From: an uncultured Stenotrophomonas sp. | GTDB lineage: Bacteria; Pseudomonadota; Gammaproteobacteria; Xanthomonadales; Xanthomonadaceae | Direction: 5' to 3' | Assembly: GCF_913778665.1 (NCBI RefSeq) | Contig: NZ_CAJYVQ010000011.1 | Span: 186,001 to 250,000 of the forward strand | DNA: 64,000 nucleotides | Part shown: in pieces, positions 1 to 9,577 of the stretch | Numbering within the stretch: the stretch's first letter is position 1 | Layout: every line of letters starts with the position of its first letter | Position numbers and translations under genes: made by a program | The notes under the pieces: generated by a model | The model's database searches: none | What the model was told of the DNA's origin: nothing | The model's input: the letters and a program-made list of their open reading frames with translations, nothing else

Positions 1-25
1 GGCCGGTCCCCGCAAAGGACCGGCC
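1..25 (-). terminator. Hairpin 3' of the S8 protease gene
   Basis: A perfect inverted repeat: 9-bp arms (GGCCGGTCC / GGACCGGCC) around a 7-nt loop, 17 bp beyond the protease stop codon. It fits a transcription terminator for the leftward protease gene. Any T-tract would lie outside the window, so the type and direction are inferred. Confidence 0.5.
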
Positions 26-42
26 CGGAGCCTGCGCACGCG

Positions 43-3000
43 CTACGGCGTGACAGTCAATGCAACACGCACCGCGGTCTTCGGCGCGCTCGGATCGTTG
101 CTGCCCACGCAGACGAAACCGGTGTAGCTGCCCGGAGCAAGCCCGCCTGCGTTGATCTGCACCTGCGTGGTCTGGCTGCCGCCCACCACGACGCGGCCCA
201 GTGCACGCGAAGGCGTACCGATCCAGCCGGCACCGCAGGCGTTGCTGCCACCCAGGCCGTAGGCAAGCCCCGGCGCGCCGGTGGTCGCCGACCAGGCGCC
301 ACTGCCATCGGGGTTGATGATGGCACCGCGATACACGCTGTCACCGCTGGTGGCGTTGAACCAGAACCAACTGGTGGCCAGCGGTGCGCGTACCGAGACC
401 ACCAGCCAGTAGCGGCCCGCAGGCAGGTTCAGGTTCTGTCCTGCCCCGGCCATGTCCAGGTTGATGCTTGCCAGGGTGGACGAAGTACTGACACCGGCAC
501 CGCCGACCGTCGCGGTGTACGACCACACGGCCAGCTGCGGCGACGATTCCGGATTGCCTTCCGGGTTGCCGCCGACATCACGGAAGATCGACCAGTTGAT
601 GTTGGTCGAGGTGGCCAAGGTGCCGCCGTTGACGAAACCGTCGGCAACGATGCGGGTGATGCCGGTGGCTTCGGTGAGGGTGAAGTCATCGGCGGACAAC
701 TGCGCACGCGCGCCCACCGAGGCGGCATCAGTGAAGCGGGTGGAACGACGTCCGTTGGCGTTGTTGGGCGCCTGCGCAACCAGCGTGCGCGTGCCCACGC
801 CGGAGTTGTCGATCTGCCATTCCAGCGGCGAGCCGCCGGTGTTGGCGATCTGCAGGTTGATCGAACCGCTGGCACCGGTCGGCAGGGTCAGCGAACTGGA
901 CGGCGGCGTGGCGGCGATCTGCGGCGGCGGCACCGACACGGCGATCGGCAGGCGCAGCAGGGGCTGCGTGGTATCACCGCCCTGCGGCGCCACGGTCAGC
1001 CGGGCGAAACGCCAAGTGCCATCGTTGGGCACCGAGCCGGTGGTGACGATCACCCGCACCGCCTTGCTCTCGCCCGGAGCCAGGGTGAATACCGACGGTG
1101 AGACCACGGCGGTCAGGCCGGTGACCTTGGCGGTCCAGGTCTGCCGGGTCGGCAGCACGTTGCGGAACACGCGGGTGAAGCTGCAGCTGTCCGAGCACTT
1201 TCGCTTGCCCATGCTGGCGATGTTGAGCGAGGCGACGTCGCCGCCATTGGCCGGATCAGCCGCCAGGAAGTTGGCCTTGGTCTCGTTCAGCACCAGGCCG
1301 GCACGCAACGCCTGATCGACCTGGATGCGACCGGCGCCCATCGCGAAGGCGTCGCCCGGGGTCAGCCCATCTTCCTTCAGCACTTCCTGGCGGGCGGTCA
1401 TCATCAGCGCCGAACGCGCTTCCTGCACGGTCCAGTCCGGCCGTGCCTGGCGCAGCAGGGCTGCCGCGCCTGCGTGATGCGGCGACGCCATCGAGGTGCC
1501 GTCCATCAGGCCCACGGCATTCTCCGAGCCAGTCACGCTGGTACCGGCAACCACGGCCAGCACGCGCACACCCGGTGCGGTCACGTCAGGCTTGACCAGA
1601 TCGAAGATGCCGGCCGGGCCACGCGAGCTGAAATCGCCCAGAACGTCCGGGGTGTTGCTGACCTTGGTGGCTGGATAGGCGATACCACCGGTGGCGGCAT
1701 TGCCGACGCTGTTGGCGAAGGTGCGCAGCGCATCTGCATCGGCCTGGTCGATGGCGAAGGCCGGCACCGTGGCACCGGCCACGTTGGGCAGGATCGGCGT
1801 CGGCTGGTTGTTGGCGATCAGGACCGCGATGGCACCGGCCGCGGCGGCATTGTTGACCTTGTCGCTGAAGTTGCACGAGCCACGGCGAACTACGGCGATC
1901 GCGCCCTGGAAGCTGTTGGCCGGAAACGCGGCGCAGCCATCGTTGGCGGTATCGATGCCGGTGCTGACGCGCAGCGGCGTGGTGGCCGGGATCGGCGTGG
2001 TGAACGGTACGCCGCCGGAGCCTTCGCTCAGCAGGATCACGCTCAACGCCGGCGGCACCACGCCGGGGCCGCTCACCGCGGCATACAGCTCGATGTCACC
2101 ACGGCCGTGGGTAGCGGCAGCGGTGCTGCCGGTCCACGGTTCCAGATGGCCCAGCGTGTTCGGGCCCGGGCCGGAGTTGCCGGCCGAGGTGGCCACGTAG
2201 ATGCCGGCATCGGAAGCATTGAGGAAGGCCAGCGACACCGCTTCGCCCCACGGCGCGGTACCACCGGCAATGGAGTAGTTGATGACGTCGACCACGCCGT
2301 CGGCCAGCGCCTGGTTCACCGCCGCCAGCGTCGAGGTGTTGGGGCAGAAGCCACGCCCGGTCGACACCTGCGTGTAGCAGGCATCGTAGGCGATGATGTT
2401 GGCGCGCGGGGCGACGCCGGAGATATGGATCTGGTTGCCACGGTACGACGCGGTGTGTGGATTGCCCGCCGCGGTGGACGCGGTATGGCTGCCATGCCCG
2501 TTGGTATCGCCGAAGCCGGGTTCTTCGCGCACATCGGCAACGCCGCACTGGTTGCCCGGCGCCGCACAGACGAAGTCGTAGCCGCCGATCAGCTTGCTGT
2601 TGCAGCGCCCCTCATCGACACCACCTGGCGCACAGGTGCCCAGGTAATTGCCCGCGCCCAGCGGGTTGACGTGCTCGTAGCCGTCTTCGGCACGAGCGGT
2701 GAACGCCGGGCTGCCGAAGTTGATGCCCGAGTCGATCACGCCGACCACGATGCCCTCGCCCCGGTAGGGGGTGGGCGTGCCGTTCCACAACGCCGGCGCA
2801 CCGATCAGGCCCGGGCCGACGTCGGTGTCCTGCTCGTACTCGCGGTATTCCTCGACCAGTTCCACATCCGGCAGCTGGCGCACGCGCTCGGCTTCCTGCG
2901 GATTCATCTGCAGTACCGAGGCATTGATGGCGTGCTGCATGCGGCGCTCGACACGCACGCTACGGCCCAGCGTGGCATTGATGCGTGCCTCGTGCTGCAC

Positions 3001-3399
3001 CTGGCGATCTGCCAGGAAGCGCACGTAGTCACGCGAGCGTGCACCCTGCACGGCAATGCGTGGGGTGGGCGTGTTGCCGGTGGCCGCGGCCGCACGGGCG
3101 GCACTGGCCGAAGGACGCAGCCGCTCTGGTGCCGCCAAGCCGCGGATATCGCCCTTGTAGGTGGCCAGCGGCTCTTCGCGGTAGACCACGATATAGCGGT
3201 TGGAAAGTTCGCCCAGGCCGCTGCCCAGGCCCGATGCGGCCGGACCGGCAGGATTGCCGGCTCGCGCATCCACCGACGGATTGCCGCTCTTCGACTGCGT
3301 GGCGGTACTGCGCACACCGATGGCGGCAGCCGCCAGAGCGGCACTGGCCACCAGTGTCAACGCGACCCATTTGCTTCGTTTGATCCATGCATTGCGCAT
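43..3399 (-). CDS. Secreted S8 subtilisin-like serine protease with PA domain
   Basis: Extracellular endopeptidase of about 1118 residues. The chosen ATG at 3399 follows an AAGGGG ribosome site and starts a signal-peptide-like segment (MRNAWIKRSK, then an alanine-rich hydrophobic stretch); a longer upstream frame lacks these. In order: an inhibitor-I9-like propeptide (YIVVYREEP), the catalytic Asp motif GVIDSG (near residue 223), the His motif HGSHT (near 301), an inserted protease-associated domain with GCAAFP and VVRRGSCNF, and the Ser motif DGTSMASPHHAG (near 636). The last ~350 residues are beta-rich repeats with SPLEW and SNDPSAP motifs, like the C-terminal domains of Xanthomonadaceae secreted proteases. 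All three catalytic residues are present. The gene is monocistronic and divergent from the next gene. Substrate is not predictable. Confidence 0.93.
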   Translation of the reverse strand: MRNAWIKRSKWVALTLVASAALAAAAIGVRSTATQSKSGNPSVDARAGNPAGPAASGLGSGLGELSNRYIVVYREEPLATYKGDIRGLAAPERLRPSASAARAAAATGNTPTPRIAVQGARSRDYVRFLADRQVQHEARINATLGRSVRVERRMQHAINASVLQMNPQEAERVRQLPDVELVEEYREYEQDTDVGPGLIGAPALWNGTPTPYRGEGIVVGVIDSGINFGSPAFTARAEDGYEHVNPLGAGNYLGTCAPGGVDEGRCNSKLIGGYDFVCAAPGNQCGVADVREEPGFGDTNGHGSHTASTAAGNPHTASYRGNQIHISGVAPRANIIAYDACYTQVSTGRGFCPNTSTLAAVNQALADGVVDVINYSIAGGTAPWGEAVSLAFLNASDAGIYVATSAGNSGPGPNTLGHLEPWTGSTAAATHGRGDIELYAAVSGPGVVPPALSVILLSEGSGGVPFTTPIPATTPLRVSTGIDTANDGCAAFPANSFQGAIAVVRRGSCNFSDKVNNAAAAGAIAVLIANNQPTPILPNVAGATVPAFAIDQADADALRTFANSVGNAATGGIAYPATKVSNTPDVLGDFSSRGPAGIFDLVKPDVTAPGVRVLAVVAGTSVTGSENAVGLMDGTSMASPHHAGAAALLRQARPDWTVQEARSALMMTARQEVLKEDGLTPGDAFAMGAGRIQVDQALRAGLVLNETKANFLAADPANGGDVASLNIASMGKRKCSDSCSFTRVFRNVLPTRQTWTAKVTGLTAVVSPSVFTLAPGESKAVRVIVTTGSVPNDGTWRFARLTVAPQGGDTTQPLLRLPIAVSVPPPQIAATPPSSSLTLPTGASGSINLQIANTGGSPLEWQIDNSGVGTRTLVAQAPNNANGRRSTRFTDAASVGARAQLSADDFTLTEATGITRIVADGFVNGGTLATSTNINWSIFRDVGGNPEGNPESSPQLAVWSYTATVGGAGVSTSSTLASINLDMAGAGQNLNLPAGRYWLVVSVRAPLATSWFWFNATSGDSVYRGAIINPDGSGAWSATTGAPGLAYGLGGSNACGAGWIGTPSRALGRVVVGGSQTTQVQINAGGLAPGSYTGFVCVGSNDPSAPKTAVRVALTVTP

Positions 3400-3689
3400 C
3401 GAATACCCCTTCAATGAAAGCCCGAGATGCACGCCGGCGCAGCGCCGGCGCTGTGATGTCTGGTGCTTCAATGGCTGGTGCCGCGCGTAGTCCCCGACGG
3501 CGTGCACCCTGCTGCCTCCCCGGCAGCGACCCCGACACTACCCTAAAATTTGACGTGCCGCACACTTTCTTGACTTCGTGTTGCCGGGTTCGTCTGTACG
3601 CTGCGGTACGGGCGACGCCCAGGCACCCCAGTGGCGTTCGGCTGCTACCGGTGGTATGAGTGCACGCTACACGCCACTGCAGGGATGCC
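3400..3689. other. Divergent intergenic region
   Basis: Holds the promoters of the protease and of the peptidase on the other side. A weak sigma-70-like pair TTGACT (3570-3575), 17 bp, TCTGTA (3593-3598) points towards the rightward gene. Nothing else is convincing here. Confidence 0.3.
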
Positions 3690-4994
3690 ATGGAGCTGCG
3701 ACGCGCGCTACTGATCTGCGTGATGCCCTGCCTGAGCAGCCTCGCAGCGGCGGCAGAAACAACGATTCCCGATGCTGCCGCGCGTGCTGTTTTCGCCGAG
3801 GGCGATGCGCTGTGCCGGTCGGATGCGGGGGCGTTGTGGGGCGCCTCGCTGTGCGGGCCGATGATGCTGGTCGATGCCTCCAGCCGCGAGCTGGCCGCTT
3901 CGCATCCGGACGCACAGGGCACCTTGACCGCGCGCAACGGAATCTTCGTGGCCCAACTGCCGGCCGATGCGACGGTTGCCAACACTGCCGTTGACTGGTC
4001 GGGCACCCGCTGGACGCAGCTGCGCTGGCCCCTGCCACAGGACCCGGCACGCCGCCGCACGCTGCTGGCGCACGAAATGTTCCATCGCCTGCAACCGGCA
4101 CTGTCGATCACGCGGCCCGCTGAAGGCGGCAACGAACACCTGGACACGCTCGACGGGCGCTACCTGCTGCAGCTGGAATGGCGGGCGCTCGACGCCGCGC
4201 TGTCCATCCGTGATGCCGCTGCGCAGCGCACTGCGGTAACCGACGCGCTCGCGTTCCGTGCTGCGCGCCATGCCCGCTTCCCGGCGGCCGCGCAGGATGA
4301 AGCCGCACTGGAGTTGAACGAGGGCTTGGCCGAGTACACCGGCGTTGTCGTTGGCAATCCGACGCCGTCGGCGCGCATCGACGCCGCACGCCACGATCTT
4401 CGCGCCCACGTCGATGACCGCAGCTTTGTGCGTTCGTTCGCCTATGCCACCGGCCCGGCGTATGGCCTGCTGCTGGACCAGGTTTCCCCGCGCTGGCGCA
4501 GCAATCTCGGCGAGCATGCCCGCGATCTCGGCACGCAGCTGGCGGAAGCGGAACGGATCTCCCCTGCCCTCGACGAACCCGCGCTGCGTGCGGCCGCCGC
4601 GCGCTACGGCGGGCCGGCGCTGCACCAGGCGGAAACCCAGCGTGAGCAACGGCGCCTGGCACAGCTGCAGCACAACCGGGCGCGTTTCGTGACCGGGCCG
4701 GTGCTGCGGCTGGATCTGCAGAACATGCGCATCCAGTTCGACCCCAACAGCCTGCAGCCACTACCGGGTAGCGGCACGGTGTATCCAACCCTGCAGCTGA
4801 CCGATGTATGGGGCACCCTGCAGGTGACCGACGGCGCCCTGATGCAGAGCGACTGGAAAGCCGTGTACGTACAGGCACCGGCAGCAGACGGGCCGTTGTT
4901 GCAGGGCGACGGCTGGTCGCTGCGCCTCGCGCCCGGCTGGTCGGTGGTGGCGGGTGCACGCCCCGGCGACTATGTAGTGAAGGCGCGGCCCTGA
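3690..4994 (+). CDS. Secreted HExxH-type putative zinc peptidase
   Basis: Hypothetical exported protein of 434 residues. The ATG at 3690 has AGGG just upstream and opens a signal peptide (residues 1-22, ending AAAA). The motif HEMFH (H128, E129, H132) is a zinc-peptidase signature. About 80 residues later comes NEGLAEYTG (Glu211, Glu215), which could supply the third zinc ligand as in gluzincins. The C-terminal third is beta-rich. I do not recognise a named family, so peptidase activity is inferred from the motif only. It stands alone between two other secreted hydrolases, consistent with an extracellular or periplasmic degradative role. Confidence 0.75.
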   Translation: MELRRALLICVMPCLSSLAAAAETTIPDAAARAVFAEGDALCRSDAGALWGASLCGPMMLVDASSRELAASHPDAQGTLTARNGIFVAQLPADATVANTAVDWSGTRWTQLRWPLPQDPARRRTLLAHEMFHRLQPALSITRPAEGGNEHLDTLDGRYLLQLEWRALDAALSIRDAAAQRTAVTDALAFRAARHARFPAAAQDEAALELNEGLAEYTGVVVGNPTPSARIDAARHDLRAHVDDRSFVRSFAYATGPAYGLLLDQVSPRWRSNLGEHARDLGTQLAEAERISPALDEPALRAAAARYGGPALHQAETQREQRRLAQLQHNRARFVTGPVLRLDLQNMRIQFDPNSLQPLPGSGTVYPTLQLTDVWGTLQVTDGALMQSDWKAVYVQAPAADGPLLQGDGWSLRLAPGWSVVAGARPGDYVVKARP

Positions 4995-5292
4995 GCCGCG
5001 CCACAGGCGTCGCGCCGCCTTAGCACGCGCCCATTTCAGCCATCCATCGCCTGATCTGACACGAGGCCAGTGCTTGCGCACTGTCACAGCTTCGCGTTTT
5101 CGTCGTTGACCGAAAGGCGACAGCTTGTGACGCTTTCGACACCGCAGGGCCGCTCTGGCCCGCTCGTTGCGGTCACGCTCCACCGCACTCCGCAGCACCC
5201 GTATTCCGCATCCGCATCGGCTCCCCATGACCTCGCATTGACCAGGCCATGGCAGACGCGTGCGCCCTGAACCTTCTTTCTGGAGAACCGCA
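4995..5292. other. Intergenic spacer without recognised gene
   Basis: About 300 bp between the peptidase and the endonuclease. No ORF with a credible ribosome site and no clear promoter or RNA structure was seen. Confidence 0.35.
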
Positions 5293-6033
5293 ATGCGCGT
5301 TGCACGCTTCTTCCTTGCCTTTGTCCTCAGTGCCGGCGCCGGCGCCGCCCAAGCCCAGGTCGTCACCCTCAACAAGGGCGGCTTCGTGCTGACCTACGAT
5401 TGCAGCATCCACAGCGCCACCCGTTACGAATACACGCTCACCTTCGACACCGGCTCGGCGGCGCGCCCGTCCAGCTTCTACAAGGACCCGGACCTGCCGG
5501 CCGGCTGCCTCGGCCAGAACAGCACCGCCTCGTATGCCAGCATCAAGTCCGGCTATGACCGCGGCCATCTAGTGACCTCCAATCACATGGACTACAACGC
5601 GACCTACATCCGCCGCGCCAACTACATGTCCAACATCGTCCCGCAGGTGTCCGGCTTCAACCAGGGCATCTGGGTGAAGGCCGAGAACGTGGCCGAGTGC
5701 TACCGCGACATCGCGCCGGTGGACGTCTACGGCGGCGTGGTCTACGGCGATGCCTCCAATGACTACTTCCTGGCCAGCCACGGCATTCCGACCCCGGAGT
5801 TCTTCTGGAAGACGATCATCACCCGCGACCCCGACACCGGTACCGCCAAAGCGATCAGCTGGATCATCCCCAACGAAACCAACCTGGGCAGCCTGGACAG
5901 CTACCTGGTGACCATCGCCGATCTGGAGGAACTGCTGGGTGCGAGCTACGTGGCGATCGACGCTCCCGCGTCGCTGAAGAACATGCTGCCGGCCAGCACC
6001 TGGCCGCAGCCGGCGGGTTGTGACCTGGGCTGA
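5293..6033 (+). CDS. Secreted DNA/RNA non-specific endonuclease (NUC family)
   Basis: Metal-dependent nuclease of 246 residues that cuts DNA and RNA without sequence preference, probably outside the cell. The ATG at 5293 follows GGAG and begins a signal peptide (MRVARFFLAF...AQAQ). The active-site motif DRGH (residues 89-92, His92 the general base) is followed by the conserved TSNHMDYN segment with the metal-binding Asn region, and by the NIVPQ...NQGIW block typical of the family. Length matches secreted NUC nucleases. Likely roles are nutrient phosphate release or escape from DNA traps; these are inferences. Confidence 0.93.
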   Translation: MRVARFFLAFVLSAGAGAAQAQVVTLNKGGFVLTYDCSIHSATRYEYTLTFDTGSAARPSSFYKDPDLPAGCLGQNSTASYASIKSGYDRGHLVTSNHMDYNATYIRRANYMSNIVPQVSGFNQGIWVKAENVAECYRDIAPVDVYGGVVYGDASNDYFLASHGIPTPEFFWKTIITRDPDTGTAKAISWIIPNETNLGSLDSYLVTIADLEELLGASYVAIDAPASLKNMLPASTWPQPAGCDLG

Positions 6034-6137
6034 CCGGCCTATTGGGGATGAGTGGCACCCGGACCGGGTGCCACACAAGGATGGCTGTGGGAAAATGGCA
6101 GGCAATTGCACCATCGCATTGCCCCTTGGAGCTGTAG

Positions 6138-6833
6138 ATGTCCCGTTTTCCCTTCGATGCCGTGCTGTTCGACTGTGACGGCGTGCTGGTCGATTCCGAG
6201 CCGCTGGTGGCCCGCGTGCTCTCGGAGATGCTGACCGAGCGCGGCTGGCCGTTGACCCCGGCGCAGGCCGGCGAAGTCTTTCTCGGCCAGTCGGTAGCCC
6301 ACTTGGCCGGGCTGATCGAAGAACGCACCGGCAAGCCGTTCACCGAGCAATGGCTGGAAGAATTCCGCCTGCAGCGCAACGTTGCGCTGAAGCGTGACCT
6401 GCAGGCGATCCAGGGCGCACCGGAGGCGGTGCGTGCGATCGCAGCGGCAACTGGCGGGCGGATTGCCTGTGCGTCCGGCGCAGATCTGCACAAGGTGCAG
6501 CTGCAGCTGGGCAAGGTCGGCCTCCTCGATGCCTTCGGCGACCACGTCTACAGCGGCCAGGACATGCCGAACACCAAGCCGCACCCAGACGTCTACCTGG
6601 CGGCTGCGGCCGCGCTGGGCGTGGATCCCAAGCGCTGCGCGGTCATTGAAGACACCGTGACCGGTGCGACCGCCGGCGTTGCGGCAGGTGCCACCGTGTT
6701 CGGCTTCAGCGAAGGCGGCCCGCACCACAGCACGCCCGAGGCACTGCGGGCGGCCGGTGCGCAGGTGATCTTCCAGCGCATGGAGGATCTTCCGGCGCTG
6801 TTGGCGGCCTACGCTGCCGACGCGGCCGCCTGA
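6138..6833 (+). CDS. HAD-superfamily phosphatase (phosphoglycolate phosphatase-like)
   Basis: Cytosolic sugar-phosphate-type phosphatase of 231 residues. Motif I is FDCDGVLVDSE near residue 10 (nucleophile Asp and Asp+2), motif II lies in ACASG, the motif III lysine in NTKPHP, and motif IV in VIEDTVTG. The helical C1 cap between motifs I and II places it with phosphoglycolate phosphatases and beta-phosphoglucomutases (including 6-phosphogluconate phosphatase YieH). The substrate cannot be told from sequence. It is convergent with the following leftward unit, the two ends lying only 7 bp apart. Confidence 0.9.
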   Translation: MSRFPFDAVLFDCDGVLVDSEPLVARVLSEMLTERGWPLTPAQAGEVFLGQSVAHLAGLIEERTGKPFTEQWLEEFRLQRNVALKRDLQAIQGAPEAVRAIAAATGGRIACASGADLHKVQLQLGKVGLLDAFGDHVYSGQDMPNTKPHPDVYLAAAAALGVDPKRCAVIEDTVTGATAGVAAGATVFGFSEGGPHHSTPEALRAAGAQVIFQRMEDLPALLAAYAADAAA

Positions 6834-6840
6834 ACATGGC

Positions 6841-7071
6841 TCACCCCGCAGCGCCCTGCCCGGCGCTGCGGCGCCTGCCGGCGTAGTGCAGTGCGAACAG
6901 GTAGAGCCCGGTGAACAGCTGCAGGAACAGCGGCGGCAACGGCGAATAGGTGATCCATGCCGCTGGCTCGGCCTGCCCCAGCCCGCGCGCGACGAAATTG
7001 CCGATCACCGCCAGGGTGAACACGATCGACGTCCAGCGGTGTACCGACCGCGCCCAGCCCCCGCGGTTCAC
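6841..7071 (-). CDS. Small two-helix membrane protein
   Basis: A 76-residue protein with two hydrophobic segments (around TSIVFTLAVIGNFVA and PPLFLQLFTGLYLFALHY). It begins with GTG, and this codon shares its G with the TAG stop of the upstream VOC gene, so translation is probably coupled. The family is not recognised. It is the third gene of the AraC-VOC-membrane protein unit. Confidence 0.65.
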   Translation of the reverse strand: MNRGGWARSVHRWTSIVFTLAVIGNFVARGLGQAEPAAWITYSPLPPLFLQLFTGLYLFALHYAGRRRSAGQGAAG

Positions 7072-7493
7072 TACCGGCGCCTGGTTTCGGAACGGGCTTC
7101 GATCATCTTCCAGCCGTTGCCGAACGGGTCACGGAATCCGGCGTCGATCGCACCGAAACGCTCGATCGGTTCCTGGGTGAACTCCACTCCCTTCGCCTGC
7201 CATTGCGCATGGCGCGCCCGGCAGTCCTCCACGGCCAGCACCAGCGGCGGCATCGCGCCCTTGGCCACCAGCTGCTGCAGGGCCTGTGCCGTCGCAGCAT
7301 CGTGGGTCGGCGGTCCGGGCACGAACAGGCCCAGCTGGAAACCGTCCTGGCCGGGACTGCGCACGGTAAGCCAGCGATAGCTGCCGTTGCGGACATCGGT
7401 ATGGACTTCGAAGCCCAGTTTGCCGACGTAGAAATCGAGTGCTTCATCCTGGTCGCGTACATACAGGCCGACCGTGTTCACGGTATTCGCCAT
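7071..7493 (-). CDS. VOC-family (glyoxalase/bleomycin-resistance fold) protein
   Basis: Small cytosolic protein of 140 residues with one vicinal-oxygen-chelate module: N-terminal VGLYVRDQDEALDFYVGKLGF and C-terminal FRDPFGNGWKMIEA. Such proteins bind metals and act as lyases, dioxygenases or drug-binding proteins; the substrate here is unknown. The ATG at 7493 has a strong GGAGG ribosome site. It lies 10 bp downstream of the AraC-type regulator, an arrangement seen in regulator/VOC pairs, so co-transcription is likely. Confidence 0.9.
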   Translation of the reverse strand: MANTVNTVGLYVRDQDEALDFYVGKLGFEVHTDVRNGSYRWLTVRSPGQDGFQLGLFVPGPPTHDAATAQALQQLVAKGAMPPLVLAVEDCRARHAQWQAKGVEFTQEPIERFGAIDAGFRDPFGNGWKMIEARSETRRR

Positions 7494-7503
7494 GGGACCT
7501 CCC

Positions 7504-7965
7504 TCAGGTGCGGTCCACGTTAGCAATCGCCTGGCGGCGACGCTTCTCCAAAACTGCGATATCCAGGTCGGGGCGCTGCGCGGCGCGGGCATGGCATTCG
7601 GGAACGTGATCGGCGCCTGCATGGCCGGACCGCTCGCGCAGGCGCACATTGCCCGGGCTGTCGCCGGTGATGTCACGGAAGATCCGGCCGAAGGTGCCAA
7701 GGCTGGCCCACCCGGTCTTCGCCGCGATCTCGGTGACCGGCAGGTCGGTCTCGCGCAGCAGCGCCACCGCCCGCTCGATGCGGCGGCTGAGCAGGTAACG
7801 ATGCGGCGGCAGGCCGAAGGCCTGCTTGAAGGCCCGTGCGAAATGCGCCGTCGACACCGCACTGACCTCGGCCAAGCGCGAAACCGGCCAGTCTTCATGG
7901 CTGGCATGGTCCATGCGGTCCTTGGCACGCAGCAGGCGCCGCAGCAGTTCGGGGCTCTGGTTCAT
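7504..7965 (-). CDS. AraC-family transcriptional regulator (short)
   Basis: DNA-binding regulator of 153 residues. The paired AraC helix-turn-helix covers roughly residues 10-110 (VSRLAEVSAVSTAHFARAFKQ and VTEIAAKTGWASLGTFGRIFR). There is no N-terminal ligand-binding domain and a short C-terminal tail of unknown role. The start at 7965 (MNQSPELLRR) is chosen because it sits just before the domain; an ATG 51 codons upstream would add low-complexity sequence. It probably controls the VOC and membrane-protein genes with which it forms an operon. Confidence 0.85.
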   Translation of the reverse strand: MNQSPELLRRLLRAKDRMDHASHEDWPVSRLAEVSAVSTAHFARAFKQAFGLPPHRYLLSRRIERAVALLRETDLPVTEIAAKTGWASLGTFGRIFRDITGDSPGNVRLRERSGHAGADHVPECHARAAQRPDLDIAVLEKRRRQAIANVDRT

Positions 7966-8033
7966 CGGATGCGCGCTGCCAGGCAGGGGCGATTGCCGAA
8001 GCCTGGGTGGTGTGGCCTGCGCCGTCAACCGGC

Positions 8034-9389
8034 TCAACGCTGCGCGGGCAGCTCCAGCCGGTGCTTCCGGCACAGGCGATAGACCGTCACCCGCGAGATC
8101 TGCATCTGCCGTGCGCACTCGGACACGTTGTAGCCGGTCTGGCGCAGCGTCTGCAGCAGCACGTCGCGCTCGGCCTGGCCGCGCGCATCGTGCAGCATCG
8201 CACCGGGCACGGCCTGCACGGGAGTGCCCAGCTCCAGGTCCCGCTCGCTGATCAGCTCGCCTTCGGCCATGATCGCAGCGCGCTGCACCCGGTTGAGCAG
8301 TTCGCGCACGTTGCCCGGCCAGTCGAAGCGGCGCATCGCCTGGATCGCCGCCGGCGAGAATCCACGCGCACGCACGCTGTGGCGCAGGCGGAAGCAGCGC
8401 AGGAAATGCGCGGCCAGCAGCTGCACGTCCGCACCACGCTCGCGCAACGGCGGCATCGGCAAGCGCAGCACGTTGAGGCGGTAGTAAAGATCACTGCGGA
8501 AGCGACCATGGGCCACCGCGTGTTCCAATTCGACATGGGTCGCGGCCAGCACGCGCACATCGGCGCGCAGCGGCTGGCTGCTGCCGACCCGCTCGAAGGT
8601 GCCTTCCTGCAGCACGCGCAGCAGGCTGGTCTGTGCCTCGGCAGGCAGGTCCCCCACTTCGTCGAGGAACACGGTGCCCCCCTGCGCCGATTCGAACACG
8701 CCGATCTGGCGCTTGTCGGCACCGGTGAACGAGCCGCGCTCATGCCCGAACAGCTCCGACTGCACGAGGTTGGCCGGGATCGCGCCGCAGTTGACTGCAA
8801 TGAAGGGCTTGCCGGCGCGGCCGGACAACGCATGCAGCGCGTGCGCGGCCAGTTCCTTGCCGGTGCCGGTTTCACCGGTGACGAGTACCGGCAGCTCCAC
8901 CGGCGCGAACTTGTGCAGCACCGTGCGCACTGCATGCAGCGAAGGGCTCTCGCCGATCAATGCACGCGGCCCGTGCCCGTTGCACGCACCATCGACCGAG
9001 GGATCGTCCGCATCGAACTGCTGGCGCATCGCGCTGACCAGGTCCTGCAGCCCAAACGGCAGCGTGAACCGCGCCCGGCACGCCTGCAGCAATGGCTGCC
9101 AGGACGGCGGCGTGGCGCCGGCACCGGGCGGCAGCACCGCCAACCACGGCAGGTGCTGGTGCTGCTCGACCCACGGTGCCATCAACTGCAATGCGGCTGC
9201 ATCCAGGTGCCGAAAATCCAGCACCGCGAGCAATCGATCACGCCCGCGCAGGCCGATCGCCATGCCGGGGTCGGGGTGGATGCTGCGCACGTACCAGCCT
9301 GCAGCCGCCAGCGCGCTGCGCTCACTGGCCAGCGGCTCGCCGAACCAGAGTACGCAGCGCGATGTTGAAGCCTCCGGGACCGCCGCCAT
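8034..9389 (-). CDS. Sigma-54-dependent activator (VpsR-like), divergent from Fap operon
   Basis: Enhancer-binding protein of 451 residues. The N-terminal ~130 residues resemble a receiver but lack an obvious phosphorylation pattern, as in VpsR/FleQ-type proteins. The AAA+ domain has Walker A GETGTGKE, the sigma-54 contact loop GSFTGA, Walker B VFLDEVGDL and the arginine-finger region RSDLYYRLN. A Fis-type helix-turn-helix ends the protein (NVSECARQMQISRVTVYRL). The start at 9389 has a GGGGGA ribosome site; an ATG at 9404 is the alternative. Because it retains the sigma-54 loop and a -24/-12 promoter faces the other way, it is the likely activator of the amyloid operon. Second-messenger control (as for VpsR and c-di-GMP) is possible but not shown. 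Confidence 0.92.
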   Translation of the reverse strand: MAAVPEASTSRCVLWFGEPLASERSALAAAGWYVRSIHPDPGMAIGLRGRDRLLAVLDFRHLDAAALQLMAPWVEQHQHLPWLAVLPPGAGATPPSWQPLLQACRARFTLPFGLQDLVSAMRQQFDADDPSVDGACNGHGPRALIGESPSLHAVRTVLHKFAPVELPVLVTGETGTGKELAAHALHALSGRAGKPFIAVNCGAIPANLVQSELFGHERGSFTGADKRQIGVFESAQGGTVFLDEVGDLPAEAQTSLLRVLQEGTFERVGSSQPLRADVRVLAATHVELEHAVAHGRFRSDLYYRLNVLRLPMPPLRERGADVQLLAAHFLRCFRLRHSVRARGFSPAAIQAMRRFDWPGNVRELLNRVQRAAIMAEGELISERDLELGTPVQAVPGAMLHDARGQAERDVLLQTLRQTGYNVSECARQMQISRVTVYRLCRKHRLELPAQR

Positions 9390-9577
9390 GCTTTCCCCCA
9401 GCATCCGGACACCGTCGGCGGACTGTCAGGCAATCACCGGCGCGCCGACCCCCGCCGGGACCTCTACGGCCACCGCAGCGGCCTTTGCTGGGCGGATCCT
9501 AGCGCTGCGCTAAACGACTGCGCAATGAGCAGCGCGTCAAGACTTACTCGACTGAAGCGGCACCGTTGCACTCTGGG

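Noticed and set aside
1474..3417. Long open frame of 647 codons opposite the S8 protease gene
   Set aside because: It is antisense to a gene with intact catalytic motifs; its translation is low-complexity His/Arg/Gly-rich, typical of shadow frames in high-GC DNA.
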